Positions 21,497 through 29,578 of a stretch of DNA of 33,997 nucleotides are shown one piece after another. The notes under the pieces are model-generated. The model saw only the letters and a program-made list of their open reading frames with translations. It ran no database searches and was not told where the DNA came from. Made by a program: the position numbers and the translations under genes. Each line of letters opens with the position of its first letter. Position 1 is the stretch's first letter. The stretch is from Candidatus Omnitrophota bacterium (GTDB lineage: Bacteria; Omnitrophota; Gorgyraeia; Gygaellales; Profunditerraquicolaceae): positions 75,258 to 109,254 of the forward strand of contig QZKA01000026.1 in NCBI GenBank assembly GCA_003598135.1, read 5' to 3'.

Positions 21497-22528
21497 TTAT
21501 GACGGCTCCCAGCCGGAGCGGTGTCGTTTTCCTGCAATAATCAAATTACCTATTATCGCAAAGATAATGGAAGACTGGGCAATGGACAAAAAGGCCTCGT
21601 ATATAGAATCATTACTCACCATTACCGCGCTAAGCCCGAGCGAAAAAGTAACGCAATAAATGAAAAAGACGGCGGCCCGGGGAGAAAGACCAAGTTCAAC
21701 CAGGCTATGGTGGAAATGGTCTTTACCGCTATAGCGCAACCATTCAAGTACGGTTTTGACCTTCCCCTCACTAATCCTCACAATAGTCGTAAAAATCATA
21801 TCGAAAATCGGAACGCCCAGTATCAATATAGGTATAGAGATTTTTACCATGTCATTGCCTGCCCAATGTCCTGTAAATGAAAAACAGGCCAACACAAACC
21901 CTAAAAAGGTACTGCCTGAATCGCCTAAAAAAATCTTCTTTTCAAAATTATAGGGAAGAAACGCAACGCATGCAGCAATAAGGATAATCGCCAATAAACC
22001 CAGGGAGTATTGGCCGGTCATATACAGTATCGCAATAAAAGAGAGCAGGTTGATTACGCAGGAACCGGCAGCAAGGCCGTCTAACCCGTCAAGATAATTA
22101 AAGGCATTCGTCAGCCCCACTATCCATATCAAGGTAATGACTACTTCACCAATATTACCCCACGGCGTATTGGGCAGGAAGCTGATGCGCATCCCGGAAG
22201 ACATAACGACCAGCGATGCCAGGACCTGAAAGAACAGACGGACCTTTACGCTTAATTCTCTGATATCATTCAACAAGCCCACTACAAAAATTATCAGCGC
22301 GCCCAAAAATACCGGCATCAGAAAGTATAGCTGGGAAAGATTAAATAGAAATCCTCCTGTAAAGCCTAAAAAGATAGCTACCCCCCCTAAGAGGGGCATG
22401 GGTGTTTTATGCACTTTTCTGCCGCCGGGAATATCTAAAATATTAAATGCAAAGGCAAGCTTCCGGAGAAGCGGAATCACTGCACACACAAACAGGAAAA
22501 CGTATATAAATACAAGGGCGGACTTCAT
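21497..22528 (-). CDS. WecA/TagO-type undecaprenyl-phosphate GlcNAc-1-P transferase
   Basis: Integral membrane enzyme of the MraY/WecA family that loads a HexNAc-1-phosphate from UDP-sugar onto undecaprenyl phosphate, the first step of lipid-linked glycan assembly. The 343-residue product is mostly membrane helices. Motifs are NAFNYLDGLDGL (141-152), IFLGDSGSTFLG (199-210, Asp203), PIFD (240-243) and HFHH (271-274). The early acidic motif, normally DD, reads Asn87-Asp88 (GLLNDIRELS, codon AAT at 22268-22270). It overlaps the upstream deacetylase gene by 4 nt (ATGA). The exact sugar cannot be read from sequence. Confidence 0.93.
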   Translation of the reverse strand: MKSALVFIYVFLFVCAVIPLLRKLAFAFNILDIPGGRKVHKTPMPLLGGVAIFLGFTGGFLFNLSQLYFLMPVFLGALIIFVVGLLNDIRELSVKVRLFFQVLASLVVMSSGMRISFLPNTPWGNIGEVVITLIWIVGLTNAFNYLDGLDGLAAGSCVINLLSFIAILYMTGQYSLGLLAIILIAACVAFLPYNFEKKIFLGDSGSTFLGFVLACFSFTGHWAGNDMVKISIPILILGVPIFDMIFTTIVRISEGKVKTVLEWLRYSGKDHFHHSLVELGLSPRAAVFFIYCVTFSLGLSAVMVSNDSIYEAFLSIAQSSIIFAIIGNLIIAGKRHRSGWEPS

Positions 22529-23142
22529 GCGATCTCCCTTAAAACGCGTAATGCCTTAAAGCCTTCGGCGTATCTGACCCTTCCCTGATAGCCCCTGAAA
22601 TTTGCGCACGACTGTACGCTCTCTAAAATTGTAAGGTTTTGGACCTTTGTCCTATCCACCTGCGATGCGTGAAGCTTTAAGAGCTTAAGTTTCTTATCTA
22701 ATACACTCTGAATATCCACAAAAATATCAGGCTCGAAATGCTGCGTGCTTGGGACTTCGTAGAAGAGGACCTCGGGGACATAACGCGTAGCGGAAATTCC
22801 CGCCTCTGAGAGGGCGCGATGGTCTTGATGTATATCATCTTTGTAATTTAAGAATACTATTTGTGGATTAACCTGTTGAATAATACCGTCGATTTTATGA
22901 ATCAACTCACGGCTATCCACAAGCTCCGTATCCCGGTACATTCCCCAAAAGACCTCTTTTGCACCGAGAAATTTCGCGGCTTCCTTCTGTTCGCTCAGTC
23001 TCACTTGCGGGTCTCCCCCGAAACTGCCGTCCGTTGCAATACAAAGGTATACGGTATGACCGGCACCGGCATACTGAAGAAGCGTCCCGCCGCAACCGAA
23101 TTCGATATCGTCTGGATGAGCGCCTATTGCTAATACATTCAT
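22525..23142 (-). CDS. PIG-L/LmbE-family N-acetylglucosamine deacetylase-like enzyme
   Basis: Zinc-dependent amide hydrolase of the family that removes the acetyl group from GlcNAc-containing conjugates. The 205-residue product has GAHPDDIEFGCGG (7-19, metal ligands His9 and Asp12) and HQDH (105-108, ligand His108). The reading frame extends upstream to 23232, but the ATG at 23142 is chosen because GGAGG lies 6 nt before it and the protein then begins directly with the first strand MNVLAIGAHPDD. It is coupled to the WecA-like gene, so a lipid-linked or nucleotide GlcNAc is a reasonable but unproven substrate. Confidence 0.92.
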   Translation of the reverse strand: MNVLAIGAHPDDIEFGCGGTLLQYAGAGHTVYLCIATDGSFGGDPQVRLSEQKEAAKFLGAKEVFWGMYRDTELVDSRELIHKIDGIIQQVNPQIVFLNYKDDIHQDHRALSEAGISATRYVPEVLFYEVPSTQHFEPDIFVDIQSVLDKKLKLLKLHASQVDRTKVQNLTILESVQSCANFRGYQGRVRYAEGFKALRVLREIA

Positions 23143-23148
23143 TAGTAA

Positions 23149-23153
23149 CCTCC
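23149..23153 (-). promoter_or_regulatory. Ribosome binding site deciding the deacetylase start
   Basis: GGAGG with a 6-nt spacer to the ATG at 23142. It argues against the longer reading frame beginning at 23232, which would overlap the WbqC gene by 62 nt. Confidence 0.75.
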
Positions 23154-23170
23154 TGCAAGGTATTATAAAG

Positions 23171-23872
23171 CTATTTATTGGAAATGTATAGAATTTCTTT
23201 ACTCTTGTGACCCTCATTAAACAACAGGTCAATTATTGCCATACAAGGAATAAAATCGTCGTTGCGGGACAAAAATTGCTGGCGGTACTGCGGATGAACG
23301 AACTCCTGATACTCCAGTGTTATCCCCGCCTTAATGAACTTATCCTGCTCAAGATACTCCTTGCCTCCTGTTCCCGAAAGATAGGTATCCGCATTCATTT
23401 TCTTGCACAGTTCAATAATCCGGTCTGTCTTGGTCCCCTGGATATCGCAGGCCGATTCAAAATAAACCGGGGTTTCGATAGAAAGCTGCGTGAGGACATG
23501 CCTTATAATATATACATTCAAATCAGTGAGCTTTTCCCATGCCTTCTGATATAGATCTTCAAAAAAAGGGAAATATTCGTTAAAATACGGCGCCCTCGCA
23601 TACCAGGTCTGCAGGCTCCTTGCGTGCTGGCGCATCCAGGGAAATTCATTATCTATCAGCACTTCCCGGATCACCTGCCTGCCCTTATGCTTCATTTGAA
23701 CCGGCACAGTAAGCCAGATCCCGCCTTTTTCAGTACGGATCTTATTGCGGTTCTGGAACTCCCTGGGCTTATACTGGACGCAATCAAGGAATACAAAACA
23801 ATCGCTTGAGGCAATTTTATGAAAATAACCAAGCCAGGGTAAATAATGCGGCTGATGAACAGAAAGAATCAT
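23171..23872 (-). CDS. WbqC-family protein
   Basis: Member of the WbqC-like family, found in O-antigen and other glycan clusters and thought to help amino-sugar or acyl transfer, without an established reaction. The 233-residue product shows the typical start SVHQPHYLPWLGYFHKIASSD, split as residues 4-24, then FVFLDCVQYKPREFQNRNKI, WLTVPV and a conserved YLSGTGGKEYL segment (about 164-174). It starts 3 nt after the PHP-like gene and is followed by the deacetylase, forming a tight trio with the WecA-like gene. Confidence 0.9.
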   Translation of the reverse strand: MILSVHQPHYLPWLGYFHKIASSDCFVFLDCVQYKPREFQNRNKIRTEKGGIWLTVPVQMKHKGRQVIREVLIDNEFPWMRQHARSLQTWYARAPYFNEYFPFFEDLYQKAWEKLTDLNVYIIRHVLTQLSIETPVYFESACDIQGTKTDRIIELCKKMNADTYLSGTGGKEYLEQDKFIKAGITLEYQEFVHPQYRQQFLSRNDDFIPCMAIIDLLFNEGHKSKEILYISNK

Positions 23873-23875
23873 TTT

Positions 23876-25396
23876 TTAATTAGGCTTCGTATCCGTGAAT
23901 ATCGGATTGGTAATAGCAGTAAGATCGCGGCCCTGAAACTCAACCCGGTAATACGACTTCTTATTCTCTGTGCTTGCTTCGTCAAAATACTCAATATCAA
24001 ACGAAGAAGCAGCCTCGAACGTCTTGATCACTTTTGCATCTTTGATTAATTGTATCTTAAGAGGAAGCTCCTGTCCACGTAAAAATCTACCCTTGATAAT
24101 AATAACGGCGGTCCTGCCTTTCAAGGCAAGAGTTTCTCCCATAGCCTGCTTTTGCAGCTCATTTGACGGGGTGGCTTTTACAGAGAACTCATCAAGTACA
24201 AAACTTCCTGAATTGCTTCCCCGCACCACATACATCCTGCCCGAAGCAAGTGCGTCCAATACTTCCTCTTTACTCAACCTCCTCACCAGCAAAACTGTTT
24301 TCAAATCCTTGAGGTATTCTTCTAGGCTGCCGCTCTCATCAAAACTAAGGCCTCCGATCGCCCAAACAGGTGTTTTGCGCTTACCCTTACAGTAGCTTAC
24401 CAAAAGCTCATCCCAGGCGCATCCGGGGCAGCCGATTTTTTTATACCCTTCGTAGAAAATAGCAAAACCCGTATAACCGTCAGTAAGGATAAGATCGCTT
24501 GTATAGTCCCTTGTTTCGACCTTGAGCATTCCGGCATCTTCCCGGTTTTCTGCTTCCGGATGAGCCCAAAATGTCAGACCGCCGTGCATGTTCACATAAT
24601 CAATCAGGTGCTGGTAAGGCGCGATGCCTGCGCGTGACTGGTATTGAGTAAACTTTAAAGGGCACACGAGGAAATTGTTATACGTGAAGAGGAGGCCGAT
24701 AAGTATCAACGCCACCCCAACAATAAAATGCGGTACTAGACAGAAGTGCCGGAACCCTACGTAATATGCTTGATATTTAATCCTGCTTATCACAAGACAG
24801 CCAATGCCCGCGATAATCACTAATAATGGCCACAATCTGCACAGGTCGCGTACGGCAAAAGGCACGGACAGTCCGGCAGTATTTCCCATTATAGGAAGCT
24901 TGCGATACGACGCAGGGGAATCAAGGCCGATTACCAAAATGTGTTTGTGCCAATCGTGTAGGGTAAGGTTATTTTTTAAAACACTCCCTTCCCAGTAATA
25001 AAAAGGCGCGGTTTCGACTGCCGGGACGAATACCATGTCGGGATACCGCCGTTGCACATCGCGCAATGATGCCAGATACTTATCGATTCCGTATTTAAAG
25101 ACAGAACTGAATTCTTTTGTCCGGCGGACAACGTTTCTGAAGGGCCAAATACCATACTCAATAGAACTAAAGCAAAAGTCAGTGACAATAACTGTTTTTA
25201 TACCGTTTTTATGGGCGATCTCGGCAATTTCAGAAATAGTATGTTTACCTTCGCTGATTGTTGAGCTGATATGAATGGCAGCCGGCACCTGAATGTAGCG
25301 CTCAGCACACAACCCCTGCGAAATAATAGCGCAGGTTGCGATACAACAAGAAATAAAATACTTAACCGCCTGATTTCTTTTTTTCTGCAAATTCAT
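23876..25396 (-). CDS. Membrane-anchored PHP-domain-like protein with lost metal ligands
   Basis: The 506-residue product has a signal-peptide-like start (KKR, then a hydrophobic stretch to about residue 31), a PHP-like region (40-160), two membrane segments (about 189-205 and 219-240), a second PHP half with WAHPEA (277-282) and a beta-rich C-terminus. Normal PHP metal sites are changed: the HxH motif is IHIS (His42, Ser44), TDH is TDF (Phe74), and the late DxH-type site reads SFDES. Glu128 (AVETAP), His152 and His279 remain. The ATG at 25396 is chosen because it begins a signal peptide, and it overlaps the GT4 stop by 35 nt. Hydrolase activity is doubtful. Confidence 0.75.
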   Translation of the reverse strand: MNLQKKRNQAVKYFISCCIATCAIISQGLCAERYIQVPAAIHISSTISEGKHTISEIAEIAHKNGIKTVIVTDFCFSSIEYGIWPFRNVVRRTKEFSSVFKYGIDKYLASLRDVQRRYPDMVFVPAVETAPFYYWEGSVLKNNLTLHDWHKHILVIGLDSPASYRKLPIMGNTAGLSVPFAVRDLCRLWPLLVIIAGIGCLVISRIKYQAYYVGFRHFCLVPHFIVGVALILIGLLFTYNNFLVCPLKFTQYQSRAGIAPYQHLIDYVNMHGGLTFWAHPEAENREDAGMLKVETRDYTSDLILTDGYTGFAIFYEGYKKIGCPGCAWDELLVSYCKGKRKTPVWAIGGLSFDESGSLEEYLKDLKTVLLVRRLSKEEVLDALASGRMYVVRGSNSGSFVLDEFSVKATPSNELQKQAMGETLALKGRTAVIIIKGRFLRGQELPLKIQLIKDAKVIKTFEAASSFDIEYFDEASTENKKSYYRVEFQGRDLTAITNPIFTDTKPN

Positions 25397-26540
25397 TTTT
25401 ATAGAGCTGGGAGATGGCCTCAACCATATTGCTTGCCTTAAAGCGCCCAGCCACCCATTCCTTTCCTGCTTGTCCCATTGTAAGCCGTCTGGCCTCATCC
25501 TCCAATAATTCCATGATTGCAGATGCAAGCTCATCTGCTTTAGCCGGCTCCACTAAAAGACCCGTGATTCCCTCTTTGAGTACCTCAGGAACGCCACCGA
25601 CCCGCGTAGCTATCACTGGCACACCCAGTGCCTGAGCCTCAATCAAAACCATCCCTACCGCCTCGTTCAACGAAGGAAGTACTAGCATATCAAGAATAGA
25701 TATCAGCTCGAGATTATCCTCGCGCCAACCGGTAAAGATAAAAGAAGACCTGATTCCTAATCTTTCCACTTGCGCCTTAAGTTCGTTCCTTAAGCTGCCC
25801 TCTCCAACCATTATAAATACGGTTCTATCATCGATTTTTTCTAATACACGTGAAGCTGCTTTAACAAAATAACACGGCCCCTTTACGAACTCAAGACGGC
25901 CTACCATGCCTATAATTTTTTTGTCCTCTCCTATACCAAGTTCTTCCTTAAGCTTTAAGGTGCGCTCCCGTGTGGGGATATAGCAGTCTAGTTCCAGCCC
26001 CTGGTAAACCAAGGCTATTTTCGATCCTTGGGCGATCTTAAATTTCACGTAGTCGCTTCTTTCAAGCTCAGTGAGCGCGATGAACTTAGTAGTACACAAA
26101 CTTAACAATCGCTCTATGAAGACGATACAAGCGGTCAACGCCCTGCCAAAGTATCCGTAGAAATTATGGCCGTGAGGCGTATGAATTATCACTGGCACGC
26201 CGCTGAAAAACGCAGCCAGCCTACCTAATGCCCCAGCTTTTGCAGTATGCGTATGCACGATATCGAACTTTTTCTTTTTAAAAATACTACACAGCGACAA
26301 GAATGCCCTGAGGTCTTCAAACGGACTGATGTCTCTTCTCAGGCAAGGCAACACAATAATCTTATCCGCGAATTCAAACAGGAAATTTTTTGTTTTGGCG
26401 CTCGGGTAACGCGTCAATCCCACGATAACGGTCATCTCAAATTCATCGTTTTGCAGATATGAAGAAATTATGCGTACGATTTCCGGAGAACCGCTCCAGT
26501 CAAGCCTAGTAATCACTTCTGCGACTTTTAATTTTGCCAT
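25362..26540 (-). CDS. Glycosyltransferase, GT4 family
   Basis: Retaining glycosyltransferase with the two-Rossmann GT-B fold, cytoplasmic face, probably extending the glycan. The 392-residue product has an N-terminal acceptor half with THTAKAGALGRLAAF and HTPHGHNFYG, and a C-terminal nucleotide-sugar half with GMVGRLEFVKGP and the E-x7-E motif in NEAVGMVLIEAQALGVPVIAT. The C-terminal codons overlap the PHP-like gene. It starts 3 nt after the radical SAM gene. Donor and acceptor are unknown. Confidence 0.93.
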   Translation of the reverse strand: MAKLKVAEVITRLDWSGSPEIVRIISSYLQNDEFEMTVIVGLTRYPSAKTKNFLFEFADKIIVLPCLRRDISPFEDLRAFLSLCSIFKKKKFDIVHTHTAKAGALGRLAAFFSGVPVIIHTPHGHNFYGYFGRALTACIVFIERLLSLCTTKFIALTELERSDYVKFKIAQGSKIALVYQGLELDCYIPTRERTLKLKEELGIGEDKKIIGMVGRLEFVKGPCYFVKAASRVLEKIDDRTVFIMVGEGSLRNELKAQVERLGIRSSFIFTGWREDNLELISILDMLVLPSLNEAVGMVLIEAQALGVPVIATRVGGVPEVLKEGITGLLVEPAKADELASAIMELLEDEARRLTMGQAGKEWVAGRFKASNMVEAISQLYKNEFAEKKKSGG

Positions 26541-26543
26541 ACG

Positions 26544-27698
26544 TTAATACCTGTATAACTCGGTACAGCGTATACAAACAGGGAACATGCCCTTCCCTTT
26601 TAGCATCCTGCGGTACGTTACTGCCTTTGGACTATTCCATGCACGGGTAAATTGTTCCTGTAAGACGTTGCCGAACGAATAACTACAATTTAGGCACGGC
26701 CTTACTTCCCCATCAGGGAAAATGTACGCTACTATCCAAGGGCTCAGGCAGCGGCCCGGATAGTCAGATGGGATATAACAAGGATTCGTATAATACTCAA
26801 AAAATGCCTTTTTTGAAAAGTTTGGATAAAAATCAACGCTAAACCCGTACCTGCCTGCCATGATCCCTTTCATTTCATTGTAAAGTATCCCGGGGTCTAT
26901 GCCGGGCGCACACACAAACCCTTCCCATTCAGCAGAAGAACATCCAAGCAGCTGGTCGTATTCTTTCTGTTTTTCAACGGTACTGGAATCAAGAAAAATC
27001 AAGTTATGGAAGGTAAGCGACGCTGCATTCACCTCCCTGGCCACTTCCAGCATCTCAGATACACGCAGGTAATTCTGGGCATTAATAGTACACTGTAAAT
27101 TAATAAACGGCTTCTTGGTGCCGAGTTGTTGTTTACAATGATTGACCTCTTTTAAGCCGCTCATTATTCTTGCAAACAGGCCCGGCATACCCCTGATTTC
27201 GTCATGGAGGCTGGAGTTACCGTCTAACGAAACATTCAATTCGTCAAGCCCAGCCTTGACTATTTCCGACGCGTGCTCTTTAAGCATTGAACCGTTGGTA
27301 ATCATGAGGCAATGCATCCGCTTCTGTGTTATATAACGGATAAGTTCGCTGCAACCTGCGTGCAAAAGCGGCTCTCCGCCGAAAAGGGTAATGTTGGGCG
27401 CAAAAGATGAAACGTTATCAATAACTGCTTTTAACTGCGTTAAGGAAAGCTCGTGCCGGATGAACTCCTGGCTTTGCCTTTTTGTAACACCTGCCTCCCC
27501 CCATTGGCCGCACATTTTGCAGCGTAGGTTACAGCGGTGAGTCAAAAATAAGGTAATTGCCTCAGGAAAAGAGCTCTTGCCCTTACCCCACTCATAATAC
27601 ATAGTAGCCCTAAGACGCGCAACCAATACCTTTGCGGCATACAAAGGCTGCGTTAAGGCTTTGTGGAAATATCTTTTCAGGTTTCTACAAGGTATCAT
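26544..27698 (-). CDS. Radical SAM protein with SPASM-type C-terminus
   Basis: Iron-sulfur enzyme expected to cleave S-adenosylmethionine to a radical. The 384-residue product has the CxxxCxxC motif at Cys56, Cys60, Cys63 (THRCNLRCKMC), the glycine-rich LFGGEPLLH segment after it, and a C-terminal SPASM-like Cys region (CYIPSDYPGRC..., PCLNC, and VCIRC near the end) that would bind extra clusters. Homologous proteins occur in peptide-modification and polysaccharide loci. Here it sits 1 nt after a sugar aminotransferase and 3 nt before a GT4, and there is no short precursor-peptide gene beside it, so a glycan or lipid substrate is likelier than a peptide. Confidence 0.9.
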   Translation of the reverse strand: MIPCRNLKRYFHKALTQPLYAAKVLVARLRATMYYEWGKGKSSFPEAITLFLTHRCNLRCKMCGQWGEAGVTKRQSQEFIRHELSLTQLKAVIDNVSSFAPNITLFGGEPLLHAGCSELIRYITQKRMHCLMITNGSMLKEHASEIVKAGLDELNVSLDGNSSLHDEIRGMPGLFARIMSGLKEVNHCKQQLGTKKPFINLQCTINAQNYLRVSEMLEVAREVNAASLTFHNLIFLDSSTVEKQKEYDQLLGCSSAEWEGFVCAPGIDPGILYNEMKGIMAGRYGFSVDFYPNFSKKAFFEYYTNPCYIPSDYPGRCLSPWIVAYIFPDGEVRPCLNCSYSFGNVLQEQFTRAWNSPKAVTYRRMLKGKGMFPVCIRCTELYRY

Positions 27699-27699
27699 T

Positions 27700-28884
27700 T
27701 CAGCTTTTCATCACCCGCCGTAGCGTATCAATTATTACCGAGATCTGCGGATCAGTCAACCCCGGATACACCGGAAGCGTCAACAGGCGCTCTGCAAGAT
27801 ATACTGCGTTGGGAAGTGATTCCTTTTTATAACCAAGCTCAAACATACAATGGAGCGGTTCCCCATACATCCGAGAGGCTTCAATGCCCATCCTGCGTAA
27901 TTCATCCTCTATGCTTTGCCTAGCTTCTATATCCTTAAAAACAATCGGCAACCGGTTAAACGCAGGGCGTGTTCCTTGAGGAATCGCTGGCAGCATAAGA
28001 CCTGGCGTGCCTTCTAAAGCCCTCAGCACCCTGATCCCATTCTCGTATCGAGCGTGCGCCAATCTTTTGGCCTTCTGATAAAGCCTTAGGCCTAAGGCAG
28101 CATTAAACGGGACAATACGCGTAACCGAAAAATCAGGAGAATATTCCGTTTCTTTGAATAGTGACGCAAGGAGATAAAGAAACCCGTAGACAAACGGACG
28201 ACGGATACAGGCAAAGGCGAAAGAACCGGCGCAGGCGCTCACATTACTGAAAATACCGCTCCCATGCGCCTCCTGCACCCAGGCCCTCTCAATATGGCTA
28301 CCAAGATCATCTGAATTCGTAACTATGAGCCCAGCGCCGGATGTAGGAATATTTTTCCCCCGGTTAAAACTAAAAAAACTTGCATCACCGTAAGTGCCTA
28401 CTTCACAAGGCCCAATCATAGTGCCCATAGCCTGTGCACAATCTTCTATCAGCACTACGTCAGAGCCAATTCTGTCTTTAAGAGCTGCAATGTAGCTAAC
28501 ACTAATGCCAAACATGTGCACTGCAACTACTGCCAGCGTCCTGTTGGAGAGCCGGTTACGCAGATCTGTTTCGCTAAGATTAAAATCGTCAAGGGATACA
28601 TCACACAAAACAGGCACAAGCCCTGCTTTTTTTACCGCAACAACCAGACTTCCGGCCGTATAGGCGGGTAAAATCACTTCCTTGCGGCTTGAGCGCTGCG
28701 CCAATGCCCTAAGCATAAGATAAAAAGCAGCAATCCCTGAGCCCGTTAAGTAGGCGTATTTAAATTGGCGCAAGAATCCTGCTCGAAATTTCTCAACAAT
28801 AGAATGATCCAGGGACTGTAGGCATGCCCACCCTATATCCCTGTACCCTGCAGGGGTGCGTAGTATGGGGACCTTTGCGATCAT
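27700..28884 (-). CDS. DegT/DnrJ/EryC1-type sugar aminotransferase
   Basis: PLP-dependent enzyme that would aminate a nucleotide keto-sugar to give an amino-deoxy sugar for the surface glycan. The 394-residue product has the N-terminal TGSGIAAFYLMLRAL, VILPAYTAGS (70-79), the PLP-contacting IEDCAQAMG (146-154, Asp148 and Gln151) and the Schiff-base lysine Lys177 in SFNRGKNIPTSGAG. It overlaps the methyltransferase stop by 4 nt (ATGA). No 4,6-dehydratase is seen in the window to supply its substrate, so that step is encoded elsewhere. Confidence 0.92.
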   Translation of the reverse strand: MIAKVPILRTPAGYRDIGWACLQSLDHSIVEKFRAGFLRQFKYAYLTGSGIAAFYLMLRALAQRSSRKEVILPAYTAGSLVVAVKKAGLVPVLCDVSLDDFNLSETDLRNRLSNRTLAVVAVHMFGISVSYIAALKDRIGSDVVLIEDCAQAMGTMIGPCEVGTYGDASFFSFNRGKNIPTSGAGLIVTNSDDLGSHIERAWVQEAHGSGIFSNVSACAGSFAFACIRRPFVYGFLYLLASLFKETEYSPDFSVTRIVPFNAALGLRLYQKAKRLAHARYENGIRVLRALEGTPGLMLPAIPQGTRPAFNRLPIVFKDIEARQSIEDELRRMGIEASRMYGEPLHCMFELGYKKESLPNAVYLAERLLTLPVYPGLTDPQISVIIDTLRRVMKS

Positions 28885-29555
28885 TTCTTCACCGCCTCAA
28901 CCATAATAATAGGAGCCAGTGGCCTAAAAAAGAATCCGATAGCATATCCTTTTACTATATCTAGACCGCATTCTTTGGCTAAGCGCATAAGCTGGCTGAA
29001 GCGATAAGGCCTAAGCGGCAATGTCTTTACGGTCTCGTCGTAATAACGGGCCAGCGCATATTTACAAACGATAAGAGGATTCAGTGAGTTACGGAATTCA
29101 AAAACCACCCTTCCTTGCCTCTTGCACACTCTTGTCATCTCAAATAGCACCTTTTTTACATAATCCCATGAAGGCAGGTTGAATAATACATTGATACAGA
29201 CAACAATATCAAAATAATTATCCTCAAAAGGAAGATTGGCAGCGTCTGCCTCGCTAAAGGTAATGTACGCCAGTTTTTCTCTGGTCACCTCTTCCTGCGC
29301 CTCTTGGACCCTGGCCTTACTATTATCAATACCCCACAGCTTCAGGCCCTGATTCTTGCCGGCAAGCTGAATCAGGAATAAGCCTTCCCCGGAGCCAACC
29401 TCAAGAAGGCTTCCGCGGGCCTGCGCACATAACGCAAGTGCTTTGTCTCTTACCGCATCCTGCCAGAAACCGCTTGAATAACGGCCCTTTGTCGCGTCTT
29501 TAGAAAACCTCTCGTGTAGCCAATAGTATAAATGCTTCAACAGCTGTATTCTCAT
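28881..29555 (-). CDS. Class I SAM-dependent methyltransferase
   Basis: Rossmann-fold methyltransferase of the Methyltransf_11 kind. The 224-residue product has motif I LLEVGSGEG (50-58), an acidic GIDNSKARV at the end of strand 2, ADAANLPFEDNYFDIVVC (motifs II-III) and a C-terminal hydrophobic tail. The frame is open to 29681, but that part overlaps the GT9 gene by over 100 nt in another frame. The ATG at 29555 is preferred, 23 nt after the GT9 stop, though its best ribosome binding site (GGAG) is 15 nt away, so the start is not certain. Sugar O- or N-methylation is likely, but the target is unknown. Confidence 0.88.
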   Translation of the reverse strand: MRIQLLKHLYYWLHERFSKDATKGRYSSGFWQDAVRDKALALCAQARGSLLEVGSGEGLFLIQLAGKNQGLKLWGIDNSKARVQEAQEEVTREKLAYITFSEADAANLPFEDNYFDIVVCINVLFNLPSWDYVKKVLFEMTRVCKRQGRVVFEFRNSLNPLIVCKYALARYYDETVKTLPLRPYRFSQLMRLAKECGLDIVKGYAIGFFFRPLAPIIMVEAVKK

Positions 29556-29578
29556 AATTCTTTTAAAATGCTCCTTTG

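Noticed and set aside
23143..23232. Longer N-terminus for the PIG-L deacetylase
   Set aside because: The extension would overlap the WbqC gene by 62 nt, has no family similarity, and the ATG at 23142 has an ideal GGAGG site.
25397..25534. Longer N-terminus for the PHP-like protein
   Set aside because: It would lie inside the GT4 gene in another frame and put a non-secretory sequence before the clear signal peptide.
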